Part shown: one piece after another, positions 24,041 to 36,968 of the stretch
How positions within the stretch are numbered: the stretch's first letter is position 1
How the letters are laid out: every line of letters starts with the position of its first letter
Assembly (NCBI GenBank): GCA_034359265.1
Contig: CP136891.1
Location: 7,764,501 to 7,828,500, forward strand
DNA length: 64,000 nucleotides
Origin: Canna indica
Taxonomy: Eukaryota > Streptophyta > Magnoliopsida > Zingiberales > Cannaceae
Direction of reading: 5' to 3'
Program-made: the position numbers and the translations under genes
Notes under the pieces: model-generated
The model's input: only the letters and a program-made list of their open reading frames with translations
Databases searched by the model: none
What the model was told of the DNA's origin: nothing

Positions 24041-25017
24041 AAATTGATCTGAAACCACCACCTTAAATTTCTTGCATTGTCAAATCTAACACATGCATGT
24101 AAAGATTCATTTTACATGTGAATACAATTTCCATAAAAATTGTAAATTTCATAGAGTTAATTAATTTATGATCCGTAAACTTTCTTTTTTAAAATTTATG
24201 AAATATATAGATGGATTAAACCTTTTTAAATTGACTTAGAAAATGGATGACCTAATTAATTAAAAGCCTAATCCATGCATGTCTGCTAAAGCTGAAGCCA
24301 CATATATGTATATATGTATAAAGTCTTTCCCACTACACATTGTTTGCAGTAAAAAAAATTAGATGGTTGAAAAGTCTTCTCTTTTAGGTAAACTTGCTCA
24401 AGCTGACCTGATGACCTCACTCTGCGTGGCCATTGCACCTGTTTTGCATTACACATGGAAGAGGACAAGAAAGCTTACGTGCTCAAATTTAGGCTTCTGT
24501 AACATCAATTAAGCCTGGATGGGCCACCCAATGGAGGATGTGATGTGGTGTGTGGGATCTCTCATCTCTCTCTCTCTCTCTACCCCTCAGGAGGAAGAGC
24601 CATGTCTGTCTCTCCTCCTTATCCTTGGTGTCAGCCCAGTGTTGGGAGAGAAATGGATCATATAAAGCTCCTAGCTATGATCAAGACAATGATTGCACTT
24701 CCACCAATACGTGCCATGCATATATGAATTAATTAGGAAATAGGATCATATAAATAATTGGATGCATGAATGGGGGAGCTCCACAACATAATGCAAATTA
24801 GGTTTTTTGATAGCAATTTGGTTGATTAGTAGATCAATCCAATAGAAAATTTTATCTTCAATCTCTAGGTGGCAAAGTAGCTAGAGCTGAAAGTTTTGCT
24901 TTAAAGGTCGAGGAAAAAGATACCAAGAATTTTGTTCTTCTTTTTTCAGAGTGTTTGGGAGGCTTTCATGGCGTGTAAAACAATACCTCCAACTAGCTAG
25001 TCATTCTCGGTAAAGAT
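24041..25017. other. Intergenic region with a CT microsatellite
   Basis: No gene was recognised. A CT run lies at about 24565-24581. Short open frames here show no family motif. Confidence 0.45.
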
Positions 25018-25425
25018 TAGGGGTAGGTGAGCGAGTATGATATTTTGTATTTTTTATGATATTCGGATCTTATTCCGTATAGAATCGATTTCTAAGTTTT
25101 AGACCCAGATCCCATCCTGTTGGGATCTGAAATCGGATTCTATCCGGAACCTATATTACAATACAAGTTTCTGGTACATGTTGGAATTGTAAATGACATG
25201 TTTCATGATACAGGTTCTGGGTACCATGTTGGAACTTATTCATTTACAAGTTTCGTGTATCGATTTCGATTTCAATTCTGAGTACCTGATGAATTGGACT
25301 CGAAATTAAAATCAATTTTAATCGATTTCTTAAGTTTTATCTCGGATCCTATCCTAATTTAATTCAATTTTACCTAAAATGTACTCGATCAAGTAAGTTT
25401 CAATTGATTTCGAGTCTATGCCCTA
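25018..25425. mobile_element. Non-autonomous element with TAGGG-type ends
   Basis: The left end TAGGGGTAGGTGAGCGAG and the inverse of the right end (TAGGGCATAGACTCG) match loosely. The interior repeats words such as GATTCGA, GATCCTATCC and CGATTTC. Size and ends fit the family seen at 129, 48376 and 56851. Confidence 0.42.
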
Positions 25426-27405
25426 TCCATGCAAATTAAGATTGAGTGGTGAAGTACTGATCAATTAATTAGCTAATCAAGATATACCCTTAATTTCATT
25501 GAATTTTAATAAGAAAATGGCAGAATTAATTGACAACATTAATTATGAGAGAGCAAGATTGAACATGAAGAAAATTAAGCCACTTTTATGGAACTAGCTA
25601 GTTTGCCTTCAAAGTACACGTGGCTGGCGCTCAAGTGGGTTTTAATTGCACAAGATCATGCATGCATTGACGGGTCCATTCGGATCCGGATATATAAATC
25701 GTTATCCGCCGAATGCGATCGACCTTCAATTTGTCTGCTGTCGGCGTGCATCATTCATTCACAAATTAAGATGCATCAGGAAATTTCAATCCATTTGATC
25801 TTCCTTTGACTGCTATAATTAGTTCAATCCATCTAAAATAAATAAGGGAATTAATATCATCCACATAAAGACATTTGTTTAGTTTTTTCACTTGATTCGA
25901 ATGATTAATATTAGTTATTAAATTGATAATTTGGGAAAGCTCAAAGTTCCTGAATCCTGTGAGAGTAGGGATAGGTCATCGATGAGTTGGTCAAGTCCAT
26001 ATCGTGTTGTGGTCCATCAAAGTGTGCATGCCATAACCTTCTCTTCTTCACGTAGAAAGGGATGTAGCTGAGATTATTTGCTATTTGGAATTGGGAATTT
26101 TGGGACCATGTGTGTACTTAATTTGACCTCCATCTTGGTTAGGTTTCATGTAGCTTTCGCTCACCCACCTTCTTGTCAGCTTGTGATCCATCCATGAAGC
26201 TCACTTGATAGCTAGGCTTACAAGGTTTTGAATTAATGGAGTTGACACCATCAAATACCTACATGCATGCTACCTTTAGTATAATTAATTTTTTTGATTG
26301 CTACCATCAAATACCTACAAGTGTTCTCCCAAAAGTGAATATTCCGATCAAACAAAAGAATATTTGTTGATTGCTACCTACTAAATTCCTTTGTTTTTGC
26401 TGCGTATTATGCAGAGGATAATACTGGGAATATGCCTCTGCCACACTTGACATTGGAAAAATAATTAAGTCAGTACATTAATTGTAAATTTATGACTCAT
26501 CTAATAAATAAATGGGCATTTTTTACTACATAAGACAATAAATAGCATTGCCTGAAGTAGTATCTGGTTTGCTCCTCAAAGCTTTTCTGGCAATAGGGAG
26601 TATACAAAAAAATGATATAAATTCCAATTTAAAATTGTAAAAATGGGCCTCAATCGTTTTGCCAGATATATTATCTGACACCCATATTATATGCAGAAAG
26701 CCCATATTAGATGTTGTAGAAGCATACATGATATGGCAGAAATTTCAATCATGATTAAGCTTAAGAGGCTAAAATTTAGGCATATTGGGAAAAATGTGAG
26801 ATATATTTATCTAATTGCCTCTAAAAAAACAGATGACAATCATGAATCTTTTGATAGATGATTCTGTGTAGCTGAAATGGAATATAAAGCTTGAAGCACT
26901 TCTCTAAATTGATTAGAAACCTTTAATGCGATGAGTAAAGCTTGAAAACTACATGAACTAGCTTCTGAGTTTGATCATATATAGACATCCAAGGATCTCA
27001 ATCTCATACTCAGCCAATTAAATCCATATAATTTGAAAAAATTGTCTATTTTTTTAGATTACAGAATCTCAAGTTCTTCTATTTGGATGCAGTATGCCAT
27101 TGTAGAATCCTCGAGGAAAACCATGTTTCAATCCAATACACAAGTTAAGAGGGTAAGAACCTGCATTTAATCAGCTGAAACTTGGCAATAGTACAATGAT
27201 GAAAATTCCATTAAAATTGTGAAAATAATGTACATAATTCAGGATATGGACTTGATGCTATTGATACTGGCATGTAGCTTTAGCTGTTTGCCCCACCAAA
27301 ACAAAAAATGAGATGGGAAAACAAATCTCTGACGTGTCATTCCAACCAGACAACATCAGAAAACATGTATGCCATGTACTTCTTAGCAAGATCAGGAAAT
27401 GAAGA
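25426..27405. other. Intergenic region downstream of the KUP7-like gene
   Basis: AT-rich DNA; the last ~300 bp should be 3' untranslated region of the minus-strand transporter. I recognise no gene, RNA or clear repeat. Confidence 0.45.
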
Positions 27406-30400
27406 TTATACCATGTATGTCATGCCAACCCGAATAATGTTCATGTGAGGAACACTTAAGTTGGCAGCACCGGCCCGGCAATTTCTCCGTAAGAATGCAT
27501 AGAAGTAGTTTATGACAAGCTTCTTCAAGAACCATGACTCCTTCCTTGCCCTCACGTCTCCATGAGCTAATAGATACGTGAATCCATAATTCATCGCTTC
27601 TCTTAGCGTTGAGAGTTCATATTCCGGACTTGAGTCTTCTTCTGGAGGCATGGAACTTGATGGAAGCCATGAAACATCACCCTCTTCAGAATCATAATTC
27701 CTACTTTTACCAGTTTCCCTATTGGACAACAGTGGAACTTGCAGGTCATCAACTCCACTTGCAGCAGACAAGTCCTGGGACCTTACAGACTCATTGTCAA
27801 GCTCAGTGTCAAAGGGACTCATCATCATCTCAAGTGCAAGTTCTTGAGCTTCCCTTCTCAAGAATTTCTCCAGGCTCTCCACCAAGAGCAACTCAAAAGA
27901 ACGGTGGTCTTCCTTTCGGATGTCCTTATATCCATAACGAGCGACACAGCGGAACATATGGTAATCCTTTGGACCAACTCTCCGAAACAAGAACCTTTCT
28001 CCTTGGGGAACAACAGGAACAGGAACATACTTGATGCACACAAAAATGACTGTGGAGTGGATTGCAGGTAGAGTAAGCAGAAACTGTCCGAACAATGAAG
28101 GAATGCCCTGGACTAGCTCATTGTACAAGAGTCCAATCCCAGGGACCCTGGTGGTGCCAAGGGTAGAACCAAGCTCAACTATGAAGTCCATGGATATTTT
28201 CTCCCGAATTTCACTTTGGTACTTCAACACACTTCCATAATTCCAAGTATACATCACGCACAGGAAGAAAGTAGCAAAAGCAAGCGGCAGCCAGCCACCT
28301 TCCAATATCTTGGAAAGAACTGCGCATAGGTAAATAAATTCCACCGCACCAAATATGATGGGGAAACATAGAGCAAGAAGTATATTGGTCTGCCATATAA
28401 GAAGCATCACAAGTGTTACCAATGAAGTGCTCACCATCATAACCAAAACCTCCGCAATACCTATGGTAAGAAATACTTCAGTGGTCATTCAGAAACTGGC
28501 CTAATGAAAACGAATCCATAAAGATGAAAGAACCAAGTGGCAACCATGACTATGAAAAAAGGAAATATTTTTCAAAAAAACACTAAATATGATTGACACC
28601 CAAAGAAAGAAAAGTCCAGTTACCATATGCATTGGCAATGTCGGTGGTACTCCGAAAAGTAGCAACAACGATTATGCACATGATCATGAGGAACCAGTTG
28701 ATGACAGGTATGTAGATCTGACCCATGAATCTCTTGGATGTATGAATTATCTTAATCCTGGGAAAGCAACCGAGAGCCATGGATTGTTTTATGCAGGAAA
28801 AGGTTGCCGATATCATGGCCTGGCTGGCAATCATGGCAGCAAGTGTGGCGATAACAAAGATTGGCCAGAACAAAATCTCTATCAACAAAATTGAACATAA
28901 ATACAATCTAAGTTAGTCATATCATGTTAAAAACTTGGATCAGAACATTTAAGTCAATAAAAGTTAGAAAAGAAATTACATAGGGGATAAACAAAAAAAA
29001 CTTTGTTATGGTCACATCACAAAAAATATAAAATGTGGAGAAAGGGTCACCTGGGACAGAATCATAGAATATTCTTTCTACTGAAGACGGATACCTCATC
29101 AAATATGCAGCTTGGCCCATATAAGCCAAAAGAAGGCACGGAAAAACCATAGATGTGAAGGCGACCTGCGTATATTTTAAGAGTTGAGAAGCTAAGTGTG
29201 CATATTTTAACAGTTAAAGTGGATGAAGATAGTATTCATAGCAATGGTTCAGCATATTAAAGAAAAAAGCAAATGGTCGTAAACCTGTATAGACTTTACA
29301 GAGAAATGCCCCAGATCAGCAAACATTGCTTCAGCTCCTACAATTGTGAAAAGAACTAACTCATGTAAAGAGCAGAGTTTATAACTACTTAACACTAAGT
29401 AGCTCCAGATAAAGCTCCACAAGAGACTAGAAAAATTGTTATAGCACACATAAAAATGTGATATAATTTAATTAATGCTTTACAAGACAGTAGGAAGGGA
29501 TATTATATATGTTTCCCGACACAACATAAATGTGAATATCCAAAAATTACTGCATACTGGAAAGCATAATCGGAACAGATGTGTTTCATTAGGTGAAAAA
29601 AATTACATGGAATCACATAGTGTCAGCCCGCTACTTTTCACAATGTCATTCTATTCACTTGAGGATCATTTCGTAAATAACTAAATCTCCTTAGTTTTTC
29701 CCCTCCATGGAATATTGTAGACAACTTAACACAGTACTTATCACTTAATTGAAGCATATGAATCATGTCCAAACAACCTAAGACAATTTGCAACAATTAT
29801 CATTGATAAGGATAGCTAAAAAAATACTTACATGCTATGATGGTGGAATGTGTTCTTTTAAAGGGTTTTATTCTCACAATGTAAACACAGATAAAGGCAT
29901 GTGGAATGACGGAAAATAATCTTGAAAAAAAGCTTGAGAAGAAAAAAAGATAATGATATGAGATGGAGTTAAGGATACCTGTGATGCACAAAACACAACC
30001 ACCAAGAGCTGACCATGCTTTGGTGCTGTTTCTCTTGAAAAATAAATAAATATACACTGGGTTTAATGCTCTGAGAACAGAAACATCATACTTAAGTATG
30101 TTGTATATTCCAATGGACCCCAGATTGAAAAACCAGACTGCCAAAATAGGAGCAAACATAAAACCCACTTTGCCTGTCCCAAACCTTTGTATACTAAATA
30201 GTACTACAAGAATTATAATTGAGATAACAACCACAGCATCTGCAAATAGAGATTAAAATAACATAAGTTGACAAGAAATTGGGAGTAATGTCGATTTCAA
30301 AATTCAATTTAAATTAAAATTTTAAAACTTTAAAAGCCTTTGCATGTTGGTGAGTTAAAAACCTGTGCTGAATCCTGGAATTTCACCTTGAAGACCGCTT

Positions 30401-32213
30401 ACTGCAGACATAACTGCAAACGAAACAGTTATCAGGTATACATATAACCAATTATCAGAAAGAACATCAGCCAATAAACCAACTCATAATAGTTAGAAAA
30501 TAGAGAATGGATACATATGAAATAAAATAAATTGGATTTACGTACCTGACATTGATGGAGTAAGAATGCCATCTCCAATTATCATAGAGGTACCCATCAG
30601 AACCAATAACAGCAGAAGACGTTTCAAAGAAGACCTTCTTTCCAACTTTTCTTTTATGTTTATTGCTCTTTCTAACTCAGGAGTTGGCAGCTTGAGCCTA
30701 AAACTGGAGATATCTTCATCTGCACGCTGCTGATTGGGAAGTAAATTAACTTTTGCATATCGGCAAATCAGTGAGTACAACGCAAAAGTTCCTCCTGCAT
30801 GTGAAAAATCAAAACATAAAGATCATTAAACAAAACATACTAAATCATAGGCATTAAAAGTTCTAAAAAATTTCAAAAACAAGTAAATAGTTTTGTACAT
30901 TAGACAGCAACAGTACTACACATGAATATTTCAAATACAAATAGCCTTTACAGTTCCTTTAATTCCATACCTTCACCATTATCATTGGCTTTCAGAACTA
31001 TGAAAACGTACTTAGCAAAAGGAATCAATGCAATTGTGTACATCACAAGCGATAAGGCGCCCAAAACATCAACCTCTGATTTTATAGGAACTTTGCTGAA
31101 TACATCACTGAAGACATATAAAGGACTAGTGCCCATGTCACCGTAAACAACACCAAGCGTCTGAAATGCCATAGCTAGCATGCTCCAAGTTGAGATATCC
31201 TGTTTTATTTTGTAGGAAAGTAGTGAGAAACCAAGAAGAAAGATTTCATGGCTGGTCTAACTGGCTAAAGTTTTAGAAAAATGAAATACTAATTTGGATG
31301 GCCGGAAAGTAAGAAATTCTGCATATGGGTTGAGTTTATACAGACAGAGAACTGGTGATGCTACTGGGCCTTATGCCAAATGATAATGAATTGCCTAGAG
31401 TAATCAACAGTGATCCATGATGCAACATTAATTGGGGAATTGGCCTAAAGAAGTTCCTCAAAACAGAATCAATTTTTATTAAAATTAGGATATTTTATAA
31501 GGATCAACTTTATATCCCATATTTTCTCCAAAACGAACAAATAACTTTGAATATTGATATAGTTAATTAGCAGTTGAAAAATACAATCACTACAGCAGAA
31601 AAGTAGCATATTAAGAAAAGGGCAGTTTACTTAATTCCAACATTTAATCAACCTTCCCGATAGATCGAACACAGAAATACAAGTTCACGAATAATCACAG
31701 CATATTTCTCAAAAATTACATCTTTTCTTAACCTTTGTTTTTACAACCGTGAACTTAATGCCGGAAAATCTCAGTAAATTTGGAGATGATTCCACGATAA
31801 AAACAACCTTTTTCAGTGAAATAAATCTTGAGTATAAACAAGTCATTTGCACTTATAAAAAAAAGAAAATCAAAGAAGCGACAAAAAAAATGCAATTTTT
31901 CCCAATAGCAAGAGTTCCAGTTCCAGTTCCAGTGCACACAATACGAAGCTCCAACCCAAACATCCGCACCATCCAAGATGATAACCTTTTGTTGATGCTT
32001 GCAAGAGTCGGGGATGTCCATGGCTTCCACGTCCAACGAGTCCATCCGCCGTGGCTTCTTCACCAACCTCCGCCGCAGCGTCCCCTGCTGCTCCATCCCC
32101 AGCGACTCCACCTCCTCGATAGACCATGGCGGCGACTCGGAGTCCACCTCACTCCCGTCCACCCACCGCGAAGACCGGACGCTGCCGCTCTCCTCGATGC
32201 CGCCTTCCTCCAT
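27406..32213 (-). CDS. Potassium transporter, KT/KUP/HAK family, KUP7/12-like (9 exons)
   Basis: Exons in coding order: 31986-32213, 30971-31199, 30546-30794, 30363-30413, 29979-30239, 29285-29337, 29051-29165, 28624-28878, 27406-28460. The sum is 2,496 bp, giving 831 residues. The first ATG after an upstream in-frame TGA is at 32211-32213. The long acidic N-terminus ends in [14 protein letters not shown], as in Arabidopsis KUP7 and KUP12. Helix 1 reads [20 protein letters not shown], followed by [42 protein letters not shown] and [18 protein letters not shown]. The tail ends [19 protein letters not shown], the usual end of this clade. Such proteins move K+ and some aid root-to-shoot transfer. 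The last exon fuses two exons that are separate in the KUP6-like neighbour (no intron after LPAIHS). Confidence 0.92.
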
Positions 32214-33779
32214 CCGTTTCTCCTCCAACAGCAGAATGGATCGTACAAGGACGAGGTTAACTAAGTATCAGAGACGAACGCGGAGAAATTTCTTGAAAAC
32301 CGGTCTACGTGTAGTGTAAGCTTAACAGGACCCACTCGGGTATGATTTTGGGTGGCTCTGTTGGTAGCTTAATCTGGACATTTGCAGGCTCTCAACAATT
32401 ACGTGCATGGATTGTTTTTATTTATTTAAAAAAACGTGAATATATTATTATAATCAGCATAATTTATGCAATTATTGCATATAATATATTAAGAATAGTT
32501 TTCCATACGCACATTTTCTTACCCATTGGACAACCTCTCTTGTGATCAGTTAAAGAGAGGAGAAATTGGAAGCCGACCAATGATATGACAGATAGGTTTT
32601 GAGTAGATTAAAACTTGCGAGAAATATTATATTCTTGTAACTTGTCTGCTTTGACCTTGGTCAATTTATATATGATTAGATAATATTATCTCCCGATGCT
32701 CGATTCTCGAACAGCATTATTTTACGATGATAATAAACAAATTAATTTATAGGATAGAAGTAGTTAAAAAAAAAAAAAGATTTTATAACAATATCATTAT
32801 AAAACGTAAATGCAGCAATATACGCACACAAAATATATTACAAAATATATAAAGATGTAAAAAAGACACACAAAATACTATAATTAAAAATCAATTGAAT
32901 TCAAGACCTAGGACTTTTACATAATAATGAATATATAATTTATTAATTTATCAACATAATTGATTAATTTATAAATGTAGGGACCTCTTACCCTATTAAG
33001 TAAAGTTTCTCATTTAATTCATGGCAATAATGCCCTATCTTACACAACACATAACACTGGGAATCATATTGGGACCACTAAAGTTAGGGCTCTGTTGGGC
33101 ATCAGGCTGAGTGAACAGCTAGCTGTCATTTCATTAAACATGCTCTGGGCTTTTGTGAATAATTGCACTCTACTCTAGTGTGTGATCATAAATATGTATT
33201 TAAAATGATATCCTTCTGGTATACATGTGCCTCTGCTTTTATTATTTTTAAAACTAATTTGTGATCTTACCATTATTCTGCAGCTGATATATATTTTTTA
33301 ATTAATAAATAAATTTATATATAAATAATGTCAATATTATACATAATATTTCAATATATAGTATCAGTGATTATTATAATTTATTTTGTATTTGATATGA
33401 AATTTATTTTTTAAACAGAATTTTTAGAAAATATTGAGGTCATGCTATTCAAAATCATAGATACGAAGATAGAATATTTATTTAATCTTAAACAAATATG
33501 ATTACATTATTATATTTATTTATTTTCAGTGTTTATTATTGTAACATTTAATTCATTCTTAATTAATTAAAGAATGAAGAATGAAATTAAATTGCTCGAT
33601 TTGACGATTAGAAGTAGATAATCCGTTTGTTGTCTTTGTTTTGGTTGCATTCTATCTTATCGTATCACATTCTGTTCTACGATATTTGAGAAATATCGTC
33701 AATACCCTCGACGTAGATTTGATATAATCCATTATAAATAGCCAATTCAAAATTCTTGAATGATATACTAGCAGTGCAT
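32214..33779. other. Intergenic region upstream of the KUP7-like gene
   Basis: Probable promoter and leader of the minus-strand transporter in the first few hundred bases. The rest is very AT-rich with short A and T runs. No gene was recognised. Confidence 0.5.
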
Positions 33780-33955
33780 CAAAGATGATGTCATCAATTC
33801 TCCTAATAGACCATAATTACCACAAGCAAACATATCAAAGATGTAGTCATTGATTCTCCCTTCGCAAAGTGAAAGGTTGTGGGCAAGGAGGGATTCGAAC
33901 CTTGATGTCGTGATTTGTACGTAGCCACGCACATGCTCTATACGTTCATCCAAAA
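33780..33955 (-). mobile_element. tRNA-derived SINE-like remnant
   Basis: The minus strand has a perfect RNA polymerase III B box, GGTTCGAATCC (33891-33901). An A-box-like TAGAGCATG (33932-33940) lies 30 bases upstream, a tRNA-like spacing. The sequence between cannot form a proper anticodon arm and the ends do not pair, so this is not a working tRNA. The 3' part holds a short internal duplication around CATCTTTGAT. A SINE head is the simplest reading. Confidence 0.42.
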
Positions 33956-34059
33956 ATTATTATATATAAAAACAAATTTTTAGTCCAATATGAGTACAAT
34001 TAAAAACCTAAACAAACTATGTCAACATTGCACATATAATGTTGAACCAAATTGCATAT

Positions 34060-34580
34060 GATGCAAGGATTCGCTCGGCTAGGGTTTGCGTTTAAACACT
34101 CTTCCTCGGCCGCAACCCCCCTTTCCTCCTTGTCCACCCGATCCCCCCGATGGAGACCCTCCGCCTACTTCCTTTGTGGCTGGTCCATCTGATCCGCTTT
34201 GATCGACTATTCTTGCCGACACAAATCGTAGATTTACCATGCTTATATTCTTTGGCGCCCAAGATTTCTTGGGCCTGGATCTTGAAGGGGTAAGGCCCTT
34301 CGCTTCCCCAGACCATGTGTTCTCCCGCTTATCTGAAGAGTAAAGGCATTGATGCGGATAAGGTACATTTCGCTCCTTCTCAACTTCGTCAATGGTCGGA
34401 GTCGTGGGGTGCTAGTTTGATCGGCAATTTCTTTGGTAATCCCCCATCTCTTTCTCTCGCTTCAAATTGGGCTTCTTGCTTATGGTCGCTTGCAGGGTTG
34501 GAATTTGTTTTGGATTCGGAGGATGACTTATTTTCGCAACTGTGATTTTGCTACTCATGTCCCCGGAGGACCTTACTCCC
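34060..34580 (+). pseudogene. LINE ORF1 fragment with DUF4283-like segment
   Basis: At 34315-34545 the frame reads SQLRQWSESWGASLIGNFFG, then PSLSLASNWASCLWSLAGLE and VLDSEDDLFSQL. This pattern (W..L.G.F.G..PS......W....W) resembles the DUF4283 domain at the start of plant L1-LINE ORF1 proteins. The GC-rich leader from 34060 may be its 5' region. The rest of the LINE is missing, cut off at the MITE pair starting at 34581. Confidence 0.5.
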
Positions 34581-34988
34581 TTATGGTATATTTTCTCCAT
34601 TGGATAGGATTGGATAATAAATGAAAGAAGATTGTGCATGAATTTTTTAAATCCGGTGTACATCGTATATAATATCAATTTTATATTCTTCTATTTATAT
34701 ATTCTTCTAATCCATGCATTAAACAAATAATGAATATTAATTCATCCCTTATCATATATTCTCTTATCATACGAAGCAAATATGCCCTTATGGTATGTTT
34801 GCTTCATTGGATATGATAGGATTAGATTGGACAATAAATGAGAAAAGATTGGATATGAATTTTTAAATCGGGTGTATATATATATTCTTTTATTCTTATT
34901 TTTTTATAATTTATGCACTAAACAAATAATGGATATTAATACATCCTTTATTCTATTATCTCTTATCCTATAAAGCAAACATGCTTTA
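34581..34988. mobile_element. Tandem pair of small MITEs (~205 bp each)
   Basis: Unit 1 (34581-34787) and unit 2 (34788-34988) both start TTATGGTATNTTT followed by CATTGGATA. Both contain AAATGA-AAGATTG, AATTTTTAAATC, GGTGTA, CACTAAACAAATAATG (unit 1: CATTAAACAAATAATG) and CATCC. Unit 2 ends TATAAAGCAAACATG, the inverse of its start (TATGTTTGCTTCATT). A TTA triplet stands at each junction, as expected for Harbinger/Tourist-type insertions. Confidence 0.6.
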
Positions 34989-35334
34989 TTCCATATATAC
35001 TAAATATAACATCAATTTTAATTTTTTTTAATCTTTAATTTCTTGTGATTCACACACCAAACAAATAAGATATTCATTTTTATAAAAAAAACATGTCATA
35101 AATAGATTTATAAGAGAGGTCGGAAAGTAATATAAAAGCAGGGGAATTTATGCCCAAAAAAAATCCCCACATAAATAATTAGCAACAAATAAATAAATCA
35201 AAGATTGCTCTGTAAATATTATATTGATTTTTGTATATGTTAAATTTGATTGATTGACTAATATTTTTCATAAGCTTCATTTCAATTTATATTTTATCAA
35301 TTATCAAATAAGCTAATGTATAGTGGATCATACT

Positions 35335-35735
35335 AACTCCTCAGGCCCGATCTCCGGCCCATGAAGCATAACTCGGTTTGGCCATTTAGAGACCCGGATT
35401 GTGCTGGGCTAGCCCAAGTCTGACTCGCCACCCAATGACCCCGAGGGGCATTTATGTCTTTAGTATACATCCAAAGGTTTAAACATAATCATAGCATAAT
35501 CAATGTGAAAAACTTGATGATGGGTTCATTCAAGATATATCCTTGCAATAATTAAAGACAAATACTCATCGAATACCTTTCACCGAAGACCTTCGAATTC
35601 AATTTTTAAAAGACACATATGGAATACGTCCTTACTTGAGCGTCAAAGTGTCCTTACATATCGTTCTGTAGCCGCACCCAACCAAGAGGCAGAAAAACTT
35701 GCAGCGTCTTTGATCTCAGGTGAGAACATATATAT
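35335..35735. repeat. Possible LTR or other retrotransposon remnant
   Basis: A GC-richer island (CAGGCCCGATCTCCGGCCC, later TGCTGGGCTAGCCCAAG) is followed by CTTACTTGAGCGTCAAAGTG, a phrase like those in many plant LTRs. Borders and target duplication were not found. Confidence 0.3.
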
Positions 35736-36292
35736 TTTCAAATTATCAATTAATCACAATCATAATTTTTTTCTCCCTTGAATCCAGACACGCTTGGTTA
35801 AAGATAATGACTAATAGTTATGATGACGGATTCATCAGGGGTCCATCTCTCTAGCTTTGTTGCCTAAATAAAGTCTACTCTTTTGGAATTGGCTCCACAT
35901 ATATACATACTTGGTTGCATGTCTTGACCTCACATTATGATTTTTTGGCATGCAACTCATATAGTCACCAAATCCACATCAGCTCATGATTAGATCAACC
36001 ATATACATTGATCATTTGATAGAAAAAGGTCCAACCTTGCATGAGTGCCATAACAAGGACTAATTAAAGCATCTAATTAGTATTTAATATGATTAAGTCC
36101 AAAGTCAAATCATTGGCCAACCATGAGGGAGACAAAAGGTGTAATTTAGCTTCCAACCAGCCTTGTTATACTCAGTGCTTGATTTACCCTATTTTATGAG
36201 ACAAAGCAAAGCACAAATTTTGATGAATATATGTCTTTGTTTTCCCCCCACTAATTAAGCACAAATTAATGATTAAGAGTTAGACAAGGGTT

Positions 36293-36490
36293 ACCAACTA
36301 ATTAAGCAAAGATAGAGCATTACTTATCCCATGCATAGCTCATGACAAGGATGCATAGCTTTGAAGCAATTTACAAGTATTGGATGTAATTTAACCTTAC
36401 TAAAGTAAAGATGAAGCATTATGTAATGCATGTATAGTTTATGAAAATGATGCAAACAACCCAAGCATTTTGCAATTATTAGGTGAAGAC
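36293..36490. repeat. Diverged tandem duplication (~110 bp period)
   Basis: Two successive stretches share AAAGATAGAGCATTA / AAAGATGAAGCATTA, CCATGCATAGCTCATGA / AATGCATGTATAGTTTATGA and AGCAATTTACAA / AGCATTTTGCAA in the same order. The function is unknown. Confidence 0.5.
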
Positions 36491-36773
36491 TTTAAGAAGT
36501 TTGGCACAAGTCACTTATATCAGCATGCATGCCTATGAATAATATAATTAAGACTCTATGTTTGTTTGATTTGTTCTTTTGGAGATAGGTCAAACTTGTG
36601 GAAGAATAGGCTTTCTTGAATTTACTTCCATTATAGGAGTATGGTTTAAGTAATCGACTCTCAAACTTAATTAGTCATTTGTGTTAATTTTACATCTTCA
36701 TCTAATAACTTCGTGATTAAAATATAATATCATTGGTTGAATTAATTTCAAGCACATCTTTGAGAACTTAATT

Positions 36774-36968
36774 GTAAACGCATTTGGGTCTTAGCTTGAT
36801 CTGGTCACATTTGCGTCCCCTTTAATTGTAAAGGTTTTTACTTCGGGTTGTCTTTGTAAACCCTTCCCTCTGGATGACCCATGTGTTACCCTGCTTGATC
36901 TTTTGTACATTTCAATTTTTTTGAAATGAAGCATGTGGTATTTTGCCTCACTTATTTTTAAAAAAAAA
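36774..36968 (+). mobile_element. 5'-truncated LINE-type insertion with poly(A) and 18-bp target duplication
   Basis: The 18-mer ATCTTTGAGAACTTAATT occurs exactly at 36756-36773 and again at 36969-36986. The 195 bases between them end in an A run (about 36959-36968) after a 3'-end-like sequence with TTTTGAAATGAAGCATG. A long exact target duplication, poly(A) and 5' truncation are the marks of target-primed reverse transcription. A LINE 3' end fits best; a processed copy of another transcript is not excluded. Confidence 0.8.

Noticed and set aside
24545..24732. Possible microRNA precursor or small peptide near the CT microsatellite
   Set aside because: No known microRNA sequence was recognised, no convincing long hairpin was seen, and the open frames come from low-complexity CT DNA.
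32214..32228. Longer N-terminus for the KUP7-like protein starting five codons upstream
   Set aside because: The upstream codon is TTG, not ATG. The first in-frame ATG after an in-frame TGA is at 32211-32213.
33877..33955. Possible tRNA gene on the minus strand (B box GGTTCGAATCC present)
   Set aside because: The acceptor ends do not pair and the anticodon arm has an oversized loop, so it was listed as a SINE-like remnant.
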